A DNA stretch of 64,000 bases from UBA8612 sp045631965 (GCA_045631965.1 JAZQVR010000020.1:1-64000); one strand, 5' to 3'. Positions 25,584-33,855 are shown, numbered from the stretch's first letter. Notes: generated by a model not told the origin, from the sequence alone. Numbers and translations: made by a program.

Positions 25584-26495
25584 ATGAATACAGATTTAAT
25601 CAAATCGGTTGTTGAAAAGCAAATGAATACAATGGTAAGCAAAATCCGTGCAGTCGGCAAAGGTGCAAGCGGAAGTGTTTATCTTGTAAAAATCACAACC
25701 GAGCCTTATGAAATTGCAGTTAAAACGAGTAAATTCTATGACGCAATTTGCAAAGAGAAGGATATGCTTGATTTTCTCTCACCCAAAGTTTCTTATAAAG
25801 TTCCGAAAACCTATTTCCTCCACCGTGAAAATGGCACCGTTTATCTCGGTATGGATTACATAAAAGGAATGAGCGGTAAGAGCAAATATCTTGCGTTTGT
25901 TCCGTCAAGAAAGAAACTCAGAAACAGCATTATAGATGCGCTCATGAATGCACAAAGCGTGCATAATGACAAGTTCGGCAAGTACGATAATCCCGTTTAT
26001 GAATCTTGGACGGAGTATTACAAGGATTATTTTGTTGATATTTATGCATTTACAAAAGCGAAGTTTGAGAAAAACGAAATTAAAGCCGAGATTATGGAAG
26101 CGGTTGAGCTTATCAGCAAAAATTTCGATGAAATATTCAGCGTTACAAACAACACCGCTTGCCTTTGTCACGGCGATTTCTGGATGCCGAATCTGATAAT
26201 TGATTTTTGGAAATCCGAGCTTGCAGGTGCGGTTGACCCGTTTGATATGCTGTGGGCAGAACCAGAATATGAGATATTCTGCCTGACACTCGGTTTCGGC
26301 GAAAAGCTCAAGCTTTATGATGAATATAAAAAGAGAAATCCGACATCAAAATACTGCGATTTGAAGGTCGAACTTTACGCTCTGTGCAACGAGCTGAACT
26401 GGTACATTATCTTGGGTGAAATGGGACACGATTACTTGATGTTCCGAGCAAAAAGATTGATAAAGATTATGAAAGAAATGGGATTGAGCAAATGA
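25584..26495 (+). CDS. APH/choline-kinase-like phosphotransferase (1)
   Basis: The 303-residue protein kinase-like phosphotransferase has a glycine-rich loop (GKGASGSVYLVK), catalytic LCHGDFWMPNLII (HGDxxxxN) and the metal Asp in AVDPFD. These are the motifs of aminoglycoside phosphotransferases, choline kinases and homoserine/fructosamine kinases. Resistance cannot be claimed from motifs alone. It overlaps the next phosphotransferase gene by ATGA. Confidence 0.8.
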   Translation: MNTDLIKSVVEKQMNTMVSKIRAVGKGASGSVYLVKITTEPYEIAVKTSKFYDAICKEKDMLDFLSPKVSYKVPKTYFLHRENGTVYLGMDYIKGMSGKSKYLAFVPSRKKLRNSIIDALMNAQSVHNDKFGKYDNPVYESWTEYYKDYFVDIYAFTKAKFEKNEIKAEIMEAVELISKNFDEIFSVTNNTACLCHGDFWMPNLIIDFWKSELAGAVDPFDMLWAEPEYEIFCLTLGFGEKLKLYDEYKKRNPTSKYCDLKVELYALCNELNWYIILGEMGHDYLMFRAKRLIKIMKEMGLSK

Positions 26496-27367
26496 TTGAA
26501 TTCATATCAAAAGAACCCATAAACAAAGGTTGGTCTTGTGACAAGAAATACTGTGTCACAACTTCAGACGGAACCAAATATCTTCTTCGCATCACTCCTT
26601 TTGAAAAGAGTGCAAACCGTGAGAATATGTTCCGTATGCAGCAAGAAGTTGCAAAACTCGGTATTCCTATGTGCAAGTCACTTGAAATGGGTGAATGTGA
26701 CGAGGGTATTTACATTCTGCAGACTTGGATAGACGGCAAAGATGCAAATGAGGTTATACCGTATCTTGCAGACTCAGAACAGTATGCACTCGGTCTTGAA
26801 GCAGGCAAGATTCTGAAGAAAATTCACTCTATTCCCGCACTTGAAAATCAGCAGGATTGGGGAACTCGTATCAACGATAAAGCGGATTTGAGAATCAGAA
26901 AATATAACGAATGTCCGCTGAAATATGATAACGGTCAGGCTTTTATTGACTTCATCAATGCTAATCGTTATCTTCTCAAAAACAGACCGCAATGTTATCA
27001 ACACGGTGATTATCACGTCGGTAATATGATGATAGAAAACGGCAAAATTGTTATTATCGACTTTGACCGCTACGATTTCGGCGATCCGTGGGAAGAATTC
27101 AAGAGCATTACCTGGTGTGCACAAGCTTCTCCTCTTTTTGCTTCGGGTATGGTCAACGGATATTTTAACAATGATGTGCCTATTGAGTTCTGGAAACTTC
27201 TTGCGTTGTATATCAGCCTTGGCACAATCACTTCTCTGCCGTGGGCGATTCCGTATGGTGAAGGCGAAGTTCAGACTATGCGAAAGCTCGCAAACGAAGT
27301 GCTTGAGTGGTATGACAATATGAAGAATCCCGTGCCAAGTTGGTATGCAAAAGAGGTGCAACTATGA
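26492..27367 (+). CDS. APH-like phosphotransferase (2)
   Basis: This 291-residue second phosphotransferase of the APH superfamily is clearly divergent from the first. Motifs are QHGDYHVGNMM (HGDxxxxN) and IIDFDRYDFGDPWEEF (the IDFDxxxxGDP metal motif), typical of small-molecule kinases. The N-terminal lobe has KKYCVTTSDGTKYLLRI in place of a Gly-rich loop. Whether it confers resistance to an aminoglycoside or macrolide is unknown. It is translationally coupled to the preceding gene. Confidence 0.8.
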   Translation: MIEFISKEPINKGWSCDKKYCVTTSDGTKYLLRITPFEKSANRENMFRMQQEVAKLGIPMCKSLEMGECDEGIYILQTWIDGKDANEVIPYLADSEQYALGLEAGKILKKIHSIPALENQQDWGTRINDKADLRIRKYNECPLKYDNGQAFIDFINANRYLLKNRPQCYQHGDYHVGNMMIENGKIVIIDFDRYDFGDPWEEFKSITWCAQASPLFASGMVNGYFNNDVPIEFWKLLALYISLGTITSLPWAIPYGEGEVQTMRKLANEVLEWYDNMKNPVPSWYAKEVQL

Positions 27368-27822
27368 TTAGAAAAGCAACTAATAACGATATACTTGCGA
27401 TATCAGAATTATATTGTGAGCAATTTAGAGGAATGGCAAAGCTGATTCCCGATTTTATAAAAGAGGGCAACCAGAGCACAGAGTTTATTGAGAATACAAT
27501 TGCTAATGAAGAGTCAGATATTCTTGTTTATGAGAACGCTGGTATAGTTGTCGGTTTTATCCTGCTTCAAGCAAAGATAAGACCCGATTTTCAGTTTATG
27601 CTTCCTGGAAAGTATTGCTATATAATGGACATAATCGTCACCGAAAACAATCGTGGCAAAGGCTTCGGAACAGCATTAATGAATGCTGCAAAGGATTGGG
27701 CAAAAGAACGGGATTGTAATTTTATAAATCTTGATGTTCTTGTGAATAATCCCGGTGCAATTAAACTCTATGAAAAACTTGGTTTTATCCCTAAAGCACA
27801 AGAAATGTATTGTAAGTTGTAA
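27364..27822 (+). CDS. GNAT family N-acetyltransferase
   Basis: The 152-residue acetyltransferase opens MIRKATNNDILAISEL, typical of GNATs, and has the acetyl-CoA motif VTENNRGKGFGTALM followed by NPGAIKLYEKLGF. The substrate is unknown. The ATG at 27364 overlaps the end of the APH-like gene by 4 bases (ATGA); a start at 27340 would lack an RBS and was rejected. It belongs to the cargo operon. Confidence 0.85.
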   Translation: MIRKATNNDILAISELYCEQFRGMAKLIPDFIKEGNQSTEFIENTIANEESDILVYENAGIVVGFILLQAKIRPDFQFMLPGKYCYIMDIIVTENNRGKGFGTALMNAAKDWAKERDCNFINLDVLVNNPGAIKLYEKLGFIPKAQEMYCKL

Positions 27823-27837
27823 AAGAAGGTGTTGCTT

Positions 27838-28314
27838 GTGGCAAAAGTCTATTTGATTTGCGGCAAAATCTGCTGCGGTAAAACTACATACGCAAATAAA
27901 ATCTGTGCTGAAAACAATGCAGTTTTACTTTCCGTTGATGAAATAACACTTGCTCTTTTCGGTCAGCATTGCGGTGATAAACACGATGAATATGTGGAAA
28001 GAACAGAGAAATATTTGTTAAACAAATCATTGGAACTTATCAAGAAAGACATCAACATCGTTCTTGATTGGGGCTTCTGGACAAAAGCAGAACGAAAGTC
28101 TGTAAAAAGATTTTATAAGTCCCGTAATATCGAATGCGAGCTTCATTACATTGACATCAGCGACGAAGTGTGGAAATCACGCTTGCGTAAGAGAAATAAC
28201 GCTGTGCTTGCAAACGAAACAAGTGCTTATTATGTTGACGATAATCTCGCTGAAAAATTCGCTTCAATATTTGAAGTACCGAGTGAAGATGAGTTTGACA
28301 TTATTGTTGAATAG
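27838..28314 (+). CDS. P-loop kinase-like ATPase (AAA_33/zeta-toxin-like)
   Basis: This small 158-residue P-loop protein has a Walker A motif GKICCGKTTY very near the N-terminus, the order of small kinases and zeta toxins. Further features are VLDWGFW and an arginine-rich late segment (SRLRKRNNAV). A GTG at 27838 was chosen because AGAAGG lies eight bases ahead; GTG 27829 and TTG 27832 are too close to it. It could phosphorylate an antibiotic or a small metabolite. No antitoxin partner is adjacent. It is last in the cargo operon. Confidence 0.65.
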   Translation: MAKVYLICGKICCGKTTYANKICAENNAVLLSVDEITLALFGQHCGDKHDEYVERTEKYLLNKSLELIKKDINIVLDWGFWTKAERKSVKRFYKSRNIECELHYIDISDEVWKSRLRKRNNAVLANETSAYYVDDNLAEKFASIFEVPSEDEFDIIVE

Positions 28315-28317
28315 GAA

Positions 28318-28372
28318 GCAAACTACACCCTATGCTATAGTATAAATACTATAAGCATAGGGTGTAGTTTGC
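28318..28372. repeat. 55-nt near-perfect palindrome
   Basis: Arms 28318-28336 and 28354-28372 are perfect 19-base complements; inside them ATAGTAT and ATACTAT add seven more pairs around AA, with one unpaired base. No T-tract follows on either side. It directly follows the cargo operon. Confidence 0.85.
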
Positions 28373-28526
28373 TGTTGACAGAACATAAAAGCGACATTTT
28401 TGTCAAAAAAACAAACGTTTTCTCATAGGTTATTGAAATAAATATCAGCTTAGGCTATTTTAAGTGTGTAAAAATTTTGTTTGTGCAACATTAAAAAACT
28501 GAATAATTAAAAGGAGTGTTTTGGAA

Positions 28527-29078
28527 ATGGACAAAAAAATTATTTACAGAGAAGGATATAACAAATATTTACGTATATCTCTACCAAAAGAGGCAACAAA
28601 TAAGAATAATGAAGATTTTGATGAGTTGTTAAAATTCATAGGAAAATATCTACCGTATAAAGATCGCGACCCTATTCCAAGTGCCTATATGGCTATTAGA
28701 TTGAAAACAAATCAGTTGTTGGGATTAGATTGGAGAAACCAAATACTTAAAACATCTAAACGTGAAATTGCTTCTTTAAGATTTTACTATAAAACCAAAG
28801 ACACGGCACATCCTTTGACTGTTAAAATTCCATATAAACTTGAATATATTTTCAAAGCAATAAATCTTCTTGTTGATGAAATAAAAAATCAAGGTATTGA
28901 AATTCCTTACCGATTAACTCACCTTGTTGATAAAACATATCGTTTAGCATTCTATCAAGAACAAACAAACGCATATGATGATATTAAAGACAATTTTCCG
29001 CTTGACGCAGAACCGCAACGAGCACTTGATGGAGATTTACACAGCCCTCAAAGCCCTTTAAATCAAATCTTCAGATGA
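28527..29078 (+). CDS. Hypothetical protein of unknown family
   Basis: The 183-residue soluble protein is not recognised. It begins MDKKIIYREGYNKYLRISLP and ends with a Pro-rich, polar tail (PLDAEPQRALDGDLHS). The predicted secondary structure is mixed, and no catalytic motif was found. The ATG at 28527 is preceded ten bases away by AAGGAG; TTG at 28521 is too close. It is 10 bases ahead of the membrane-protein gene at 29089, so the two are a unit. Coding is very AT-rich, which differs from the preceding cargo genes and suggests separate acquisition. Confidence 0.5.
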   Translation: MDKKIIYREGYNKYLRISLPKEATNKNNEDFDELLKFIGKYLPYKDRDPIPSAYMAIRLKTNQLLGLDWRNQILKTSKREIASLRFYYKTKDTAHPLTVKIPYKLEYIFKAINLLVDEIKNQGIEIPYRLTHLVDKTYRLAFYQEQTNAYDDIKDNFPLDAEPQRALDGDLHSPQSPLNQIFR

Positions 29079-29088
29079 GGTTGATTAT

Positions 29089-29889
29089 ATGTTTAACAAA
29101 ATTAAATACTTGGAGCTAAACAGACATCATTTATTTACGAAAACAAAAAAAATAATTTGCGATCATCACAAACGTGAAGATGATAGTTTTGAGAAAATAA
29201 CAGAAGTTATTTTCTCATCTGCATTATCTTTGTTCTTAACTTATTTAGCCGAAACCTATTTTATTGAATATGATGAGATTTCTAAATTCCCACTATGTAA
29301 AATAACATGTTTGTTTTTGCTGTCAATCTTAATTTATTGTATTTTGTTTGTAATAATCAGAAAATTATACTCTATTATTTCTCCGCGTGTTGAAAAAATA
29401 ATATATAATAAAAAAACTCACTCTGTCGATACATCTGCACAACGAATAAAAGAATTGATTGACGATTTTGACAATATAGCTTTTGATAACCTGTTAATTT
29501 CAAAGGAATTTCTAAGCGAAATTGAAAGAATTGGTGATAAAGATTTAGAAACTACTACGTTCTATTTACATGAATCCATATATTATTTAAAAACAGCGGT
29601 AAATAAAACAAATAGCATATTACACGAAGATATAATCAATAAAACATTAAATATAGGTGGAAACTCAAATGGTGTTGATGTTTTTAGATTAATTAATGCA
29701 TATAAATTAATGTTGTTTGTTTTTGAGGGAATCAAAAGATTATCTTTTAACAAACAAAGAGTTAAAACTTATAACCACGATCTTGAGAACATTTTGTCTT
29801 TCCAAATACAAGAATTATATAATTCAATAAAAAGAATTGGAGATAAGTGTGATAAAATAATGTTTGACATCAAAGAAAATAACAAATAG
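29089..29889 (+). CDS. Membrane-associated hypothetical protein
   Basis: The 266-residue protein is not recognised. Two hydrophobic segments (about residues 44-60 and 67-91, ILIYCILFVIIRK) form a hairpin, followed by a helical, charged cytoplasmic domain of about 170 residues that could be a coiled coil. It follows the hypothetical gene at 28527 after 10 bases with a GAGG site. A strong terminator (29909-29943) closes the unit. Confidence 0.5.
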   Translation: MFNKIKYLELNRHHLFTKTKKIICDHHKREDDSFEKITEVIFSSALSLFLTYLAETYFIEYDEISKFPLCKITCLFLLSILIYCILFVIIRKLYSIISPRVEKIIYNKKTHSVDTSAQRIKELIDDFDNIAFDNLLISKEFLSEIERIGDKDLETTTFYLHESIYYLKTAVNKTNSILHEDIINKTLNIGGNSNGVDVFRLINAYKLMLFVFEGIKRLSFNKQRVKTYNHDLENILSFQIQELYNSIKRIGDKCDKIMFDIKENNK

Positions 29890-29908
29890 AATTTGCAGAT
29901 ATACTTTT

Positions 29909-29943
29909 CTTCCCATTGGTTTTATTAGCTTTCCAATGGGAAG
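29909..29943 (+). terminator. Intrinsic terminator of the two-gene unit
   Basis: An 11-bp perfect stem (29909-29919 with 29933-29943) with a 13-base loop, followed by TTTTTG. Outside it, ATTTGCA and TGCAAAT extend the pairing after short gaps. Confidence 0.85.
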
Positions 29944-30109
29944 TTTTTGCAAATAATCGTGCAGAGCAATCTTGCACAAATTAATGTATTTTTATTTGTT
30001 TAAAACGGAGAAAGTCTAAAAAAACAAAAAATTTTCCGTAACATTTTGCAATTTTCGTCATTTATATATAGAAGTTCATTTCTGTATTATGAATGAGGAA
30101 GGTATTTTT

Positions 30110-30613
30110 ATGGATTCGTTAGTATGCAATGCGGCGGAAAAGGGAGCAATCAAAGCTAAACTGATTGAATTTATGGAGCAAAATGATATTGCATATAATC
30201 TGTTCGAATGTTGCGGCTGTGACAGATTTTGCATTGATTTCATCGGTGAAGAAAAAGCTTGTAAAAAGCATTGTTGCAACTCCGGAATTATTGTGCAAAC
30301 AAGTAATAAAGATGTTTGCAGGATTTATCCGCACGAAATTCTCTACATAGCGATTGAAGATAGAAAATCTGTACTTTATCTTATTGACAGAAAAATTGAA
30401 ACCAACTATCGACTTGACCATTGGAAAGGTATTCTTGATCTCAAGACTTTCGCTCAACCGCACCACAGCTTTATCGTTAATCTCAATTATGTCGATGAAG
30501 TAACAAAAGAGTGGGTTAAAGTAAAATACAGAGGCATGGAATATCCGGTTTACACATCTTCACGCAAAATCGGTGCATTCAAAAAAGCATTTCTAAAATT
30601 CGGAGAGCAGTAA
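30110..30613 (+). CDS. LytTR-domain DNA-binding regulator
   Basis: The 167-residue protein ends in a LytTR DNA-binding domain (residues 70-165: YPHEILYIAIEDRKS, TFAQPHHSFIVNLNYVDEV, then YTSSRKIGAFKKAF). The N-terminal 70 residues are Cys-rich (FECCGCDRFCIDF and KKHCCN), not a receiver domain, suggesting a metal- or redox-sensing input (inference). The ATG at 30110 has AGGAAGG seven bases ahead; an upstream in-frame ATG at 30089 was rejected. It is single, between two strong terminators, and its targets are unknown. Confidence 0.75.
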   Translation: MDSLVCNAAEKGAIKAKLIEFMEQNDIAYNLFECCGCDRFCIDFIGEEKACKKHCCNSGIIVQTSNKDVCRIYPHEILYIAIEDRKSVLYLIDRKIETNYRLDHWKGILDLKTFAQPHHSFIVNLNYVDEVTKEWVKVKYRGMEYPVYTSSRKIGAFKKAFLKFGEQ

Positions 30614-30620
30614 TATAACA

Positions 30621-30656
30621 AACATCACCTTGGTCGTATATGGCTAAGGTGATGTT
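30621..30656 (+). terminator. Terminator after the LytTR gene
   Basis: An 11-bp perfect stem (30621-30631 with 30646-30656), 14-base loop, followed by GCTTTATTT. Confidence 0.7.
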
Positions 30657-30712
30657 GCTTTATTTAAACGGTTAATGTATAATAATTTTATCAAAAGTGC
30701 GAGGATGAAACT

Positions 30713-31612
30713 ATGAACAAGAATGCTGCAATTAACTTTGTTTTACAAAATGCACGACCTCTTGAGTTAGCTATTTACAAATATTTGTTTAAAAATGAAT
30801 CAAATCAAGCTGTTGTTGATGAGCTTTTGAAATTTCAAAATTCCAACGGCGGTTTTGGCAATGCTCTTGAGCCTGATTTTTTCAATCCCAATTCAAGTCC
30901 CATTGCAACAAATGATGCTATAATCACTCTTTGCCGTGTGAACGCACTTGAAAAAGATTTTGACATTGTAAAAGGAATTGTCAAATATTTGGAATCTCAT
31001 GATTCTTTTGATGAAGATAAAAAGCGTTGGTTATTTGCGATAGACAGCAATAAGGATTATCCGCACGCAATCTGGTGGGAGAAAAATGGTGACGGTATCA
31101 GTAACTTTAATCCGTCAATATCTTTGGCGGCATTTTTGATTTGTTACGGTAATCGCACTTCTCTTTATGAAGAAATCGTAAAAGAGGGCTTTGAGTATCT
31201 TGAAAATACTGAGGAAGTCAGTGGCGATTCTTTAAAATGTTTTCTGCTTACATATGAGCTTTTGAAAGCAAATAGTATCTGCGATATAATTGATTTGGAG
31301 CATTTCAAACATTTGTTATGTAAAGCTATTGATAATTCCGTTTGCAAAGATATCTCAAAATACGGAGTTGAATATTTACCTATGCCCTCCGACTTTTTCT
31401 CCGGCACATATTTGGAATTTATCACACCTGAAACAAAAACGCTTATAGCTGCAGAAAAAGACATTTTAGGCAAACTGCAAATGAAAGACGGCGGATTTGA
31501 TATTACTTGGAAATGGTACACTCCGTATCTCGATGAATATGAACAGGCAAGAGCTTGGTGGCGTCCTCGTGTTACTATTGAAAAGCTTCTTTTTAATGAG
31601 GTACAGATATGA
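30713..31612 (+). CDS. Prenyltransferase/squalene-oxidase-like alpha-toroid protein
   Basis: The 299-residue protein resembles uncharacterised alpha/alpha-toroid proteins of the terpene-cyclase/prenyltransferase fold. Two typical Gln-Asn-rich turns are visible: FQNSNGGFGNALEPDF and later KMKDGGFDITWKW-like (MKDGGFDITWKWYTPY). It lacks the DxDD or DDxxD motifs of active cyclases, so the role is unknown. It overlaps the methyltransferase gene by ATGA and starts the right-hand cargo unit. Confidence 0.6.
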   Translation: MNKNAAINFVLQNARPLELAIYKYLFKNESNQAVVDELLKFQNSNGGFGNALEPDFFNPNSSPIATNDAIITLCRVNALEKDFDIVKGIVKYLESHDSFDEDKKRWLFAIDSNKDYPHAIWWEKNGDGISNFNPSISLAAFLICYGNRTSLYEEIVKEGFEYLENTEEVSGDSLKCFLLTYELLKANSICDIIDLEHFKHLLCKAIDNSVCKDISKYGVEYLPMPSDFFSGTYLEFITPETKTLIAAEKDILGKLQMKDGGFDITWKWYTPYLDEYEQARAWWRPRVTIEKLLFNEVQI

Positions 31613-32397
31613 AAACTGATATACTAAAACAAAATGAAAACAGTTGGAATGCATTAGCTGAAGATTTCTTCGGTGTAACCGCCTTGCCTGTACTCGGTTG
31701 TTCAATTCCGACAGAAGATGAGCTGCACCTTTTCCCTGACCTTAACGGCAAGGCTGTATTTGAAATGGGTTGCGGTAGCGGTCATTCGCTCAAATGGTGT
31801 GTCGAACACGGTGCCAAAGAGCTTTTCGGTCTTGATATTTCTGAAGAACAGCTTAAAGCCGCAAATAAATTACTTGACGAAAACGGATATTCTTGTACGC
31901 TTTTTCATCAGCCTATGGAAGATAACTCAAATATTCCTCGGAATTACTTTGATGTTGTGTATTCAATTTACGCTATCGGTTGGACTACTGACCTTGAGAA
32001 AACAATAAAGAACGCTGCATCTTATCTGAAACAAGGTGGCACTTATATTTTCTCTTGGGACCATCCGCTTCTGCATTGCGTTGATTTGGAAAGCATTGCT
32101 ATTTCGGGCGGTAACAGAACTGTTGCAAGCGAAGAACGCATAATTTTCAGCGGCAACTATCTCGAAGAAGATTATTACACATTCGAGAAATACGGCAATC
32201 CTCTTACTCTGCAAAACCGTAAACTTTCAACATACATAAACACCCTTGCTGATGCAGGCTTTGCAGTTGAAAGAGTTGTTGAAGAAACAAGCGATACCGT
32301 TCTTGAAAAATCAGCAGGTTTCAGTTCAGGTTATTATGCCGATTTCAAGGCCAAGCATTTTCCGCTGTCACTTGTGATTAAGGCGAGAAAGCTTTGA
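31609..32397 (+). CDS. Class I SAM-dependent methyltransferase
   Basis: The 262-residue methyltransferase has a Rossmann-type SAM site VFEMGCGSGHSLKW (motif I) and YFDVVYSIYAIGW (motif IV-like), with GGTYIFSWDHP behind it. The substrate is unknown, and no antibiotic-resistance motif (Erm or Rmt) was seen. It is coupled to the upstream gene by an ATGA overlap. Confidence 0.82.
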   Translation: MKTDILKQNENSWNALAEDFFGVTALPVLGCSIPTEDELHLFPDLNGKAVFEMGCGSGHSLKWCVEHGAKELFGLDISEEQLKAANKLLDENGYSCTLFHQPMEDNSNIPRNYFDVVYSIYAIGWTTDLEKTIKNAASYLKQGGTYIFSWDHPLLHCVDLESIAISGGNRTVASEERIIFSGNYLEEDYYTFEKYGNPLTLQNRKLSTYINTLADAGFAVERVVEETSDTVLEKSAGFSSGYYADFKAKHFPLSLVIKARKL

Positions 32398-32413
32398 TTT
32401 TTGAGGTATATAT

Positions 32414-32850
32414 ATGTTTGAACTTGAACAAGTTTGCAATGAAATTTGTCGCATTACAAAGAATACGAAAAAGTTTTTGAAACCGATTTAAAACAATATC
32501 AATCAAGAATTTATCCGTCTGAAAATGTAGATGTTTTGCGTTGGTATCATATAAAAACAGATGACAGATATATCGGTGCAATTTGGTTAGAAAAGAACGT
32601 CAATGAAGATTTCGCTATTCTTGGCATTTTCATTGCTGATGAACTTTATAGAAATAAAGGTATCGGTAAAACTGCGATTGAACAAATAATCAAAACAGAT
32701 TTGCAATATACACACACAAATAAAATACTCCTTCGTGTCCGTGAAGAAAACGAAAGAGCAATCAACTGTTATAAATCGGTTGGATTTAAAGAAAGCCGAA
32801 GATACAGAAAAGGCAATCTGAATGTTATAGAAATGATATATGAGGCTTAA
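32414..32850 (+). pseudogene. GNAT acetyltransferase with apparent one-base frameshift
   Basis: A GAGG site precedes the ATG at 32414, which opens MFELEQVCNEICR and then runs to a stop near 32490. The adjacent frame takes over near 32446-32452 (HYKEYEKVFETD) and continues to 32850 through GNAT motifs FIADELYRNKGIGKT and NERAINCYKSVGF. Joining the two needs one extra base, which gives a natural GNAT of about 145 residues. Translation of the second frame alone would need a TTG at 32446 without an RBS. It may be a real lesion, programmed slippage or an assembly error. Confidence 0.7.
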
Positions 32851-32852
32851 TT

Positions 32853-33401
32853 ATGAAAACACTTATCTTGAACGGCTCTCCTCGCAGGAACGGAGATACT
32901 GTCAGTTTAATCAACAAACTAACCGAGCAACTAAACGGTGAATATAAAATTGTTGATGCTTATTATTCAGATATTTCTGCATGTGTTGATTGCCGTTATT
33001 GTTGGAATAATGATGGTTGTTCAATTAATGACAAAATGACAGAAATATATGATTACATTGCCGATTGTGATAACGTTGTAATCGCTTCACCAATTTATTT
33101 CTCGCAACCAACAGGTAAACTTCTTGATGTTTGCAGCAGATTTCAAACATATTTTGCGGCAAAGTATTTCCGTAATCAAGCGTCTTACATCAAACCAAAG
33201 AAAAGTGCAGTAATTCTTGTTGGCGGCGGTGACGGCAATCCTGAAGATGCATATAAAACCGTCTGCACCACACTTAATCATATCAATGTTATAGAAGTTT
33301 ATCCTTTGGTTGGTAGTTTTTATACGAATAATGCACCTGCCGCAGAAGATCAAAACATAATAAATAAAATGTTGAACATTGCAAACTATTTGAACAACTA
33401 A
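32853..33401 (+). CDS. NADPH-dependent FMN reductase/flavodoxin-like protein
   Basis: The 182-residue flavoprotein of the NADPH-dependent FMN reductase family opens LILNGSPRRNGDTVSL, the flavin phosphate loop, followed by a Cys-rich CVDCRYCWNNDGCSIND segment and VIASPIYFSQPTGKL. The Cys segment resembles iron-sulfur flavoproteins but lacks a complete CX2CX2CX4-7C cluster motif. It likely reduces quinones, nitro groups or metal ions. It is last in the right-hand cargo unit, two bases after the GNAT stop. Confidence 0.82.
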   Translation: MKTLILNGSPRRNGDTVSLINKLTEQLNGEYKIVDAYYSDISACVDCRYCWNNDGCSINDKMTEIYDYIADCDNVVIASPIYFSQPTGKLLDVCSRFQTYFAAKYFRNQASYIKPKKSAVILVGGGDGNPEDAYKTVCTTLNHINVIEVYPLVGSFYTNNAPAAEDQNIINKMLNIANYLNN

Positions 33402-33560
33402 TTAAATCATACACTCGATTTTCGTGATAACACTTTTTATTGTCGGAAAATATTTTGTGACGTCAACTCTGCCGTCAACTCACCGAGAACTCAGAATATT
33501 TTTGAAATGAAGACGTCACTTTTGCCGTCAAATATAATTTGAAAATTTTTACAAAGCCTG

Positions 33561-33590
33561 TTGACAAACAAATGTTCTGTATGGTATAGT
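33561..33590 (+). promoter_or_regulatory. Promoter of the putative ncRNA
   Basis: TTGACA (33561-33566), 18 bases, then TATAGT (33585-33590): a near-consensus SigA promoter with no coding gene for over 450 bases downstream. Confidence 0.7.
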
Positions 33591-33596
33591 AAGTTA

Positions 33597-33855
33597 AAAT
33601 TATTTTTGACAATTAAATAACGATGTGATTGATTGCGGATAAGAGTCCGCCTAAAGCCGGCGATATGCTAAGAGAAAATTATCGCACTCCTCACCTTTGT
33701 TGATACTGTACGTGGCGAATGCTTCAGGTGGTGTGGGATTAGAAAACAGTATGCCTTTGAGATTTTTAAATTTCAAAGCCGTTACATATGACATCATTTG
33801 TAAAAGCGAGAGCAATGCTCCCGCCGATTGATGCTGTCTGTGTGACGGCTTTTTT
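33597..33855 (+). ncRNA. Candidate structured non-coding RNA
   Basis: A transcript from the promoter at 33561 would cover about 260 bases and end at a long imperfect hairpin (33776-33797 with 33827-33851) followed by TTTTTT. Inside are a 5-bp hairpin GCGGA/TCCGC (33635-33650), CACCT/AGGTG pairing across the middle and a short palindrome GAGCAATGCTC in the terminal loop. No reading frame with RBS fits. It resembles no named family I can recall with confidence. Confidence 0.5.

Noticed and set aside
25584..27367. Calling the two APH-like genes aminoglycoside resistance genes
   Set aside because: Only superfamily motifs (HGDxxxxN and the metal Asp) are visible; no match to a named resistance enzyme can be made from the sequence alone.
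27838..28314. Zeta-type toxin
   Set aside because: The Walker A motif fits, but there is no epsilon-like antitoxin beside it and the gene ends an operon of other small-molecule enzymes, so a kinase is as likely.
28318..28372. Palindrome as an ordinary intrinsic terminator
   Set aside because: The stem is strong but no U-tract follows on either strand, so I annotated it as a repeat rather than a terminator.
32446..32850. GNAT gene starting at the TTG at 32446
   Set aside because: No ribosome site precedes it, while the frame from the ATG at 32414 with GAGG continues its sequence; a one-base shift explains both better.
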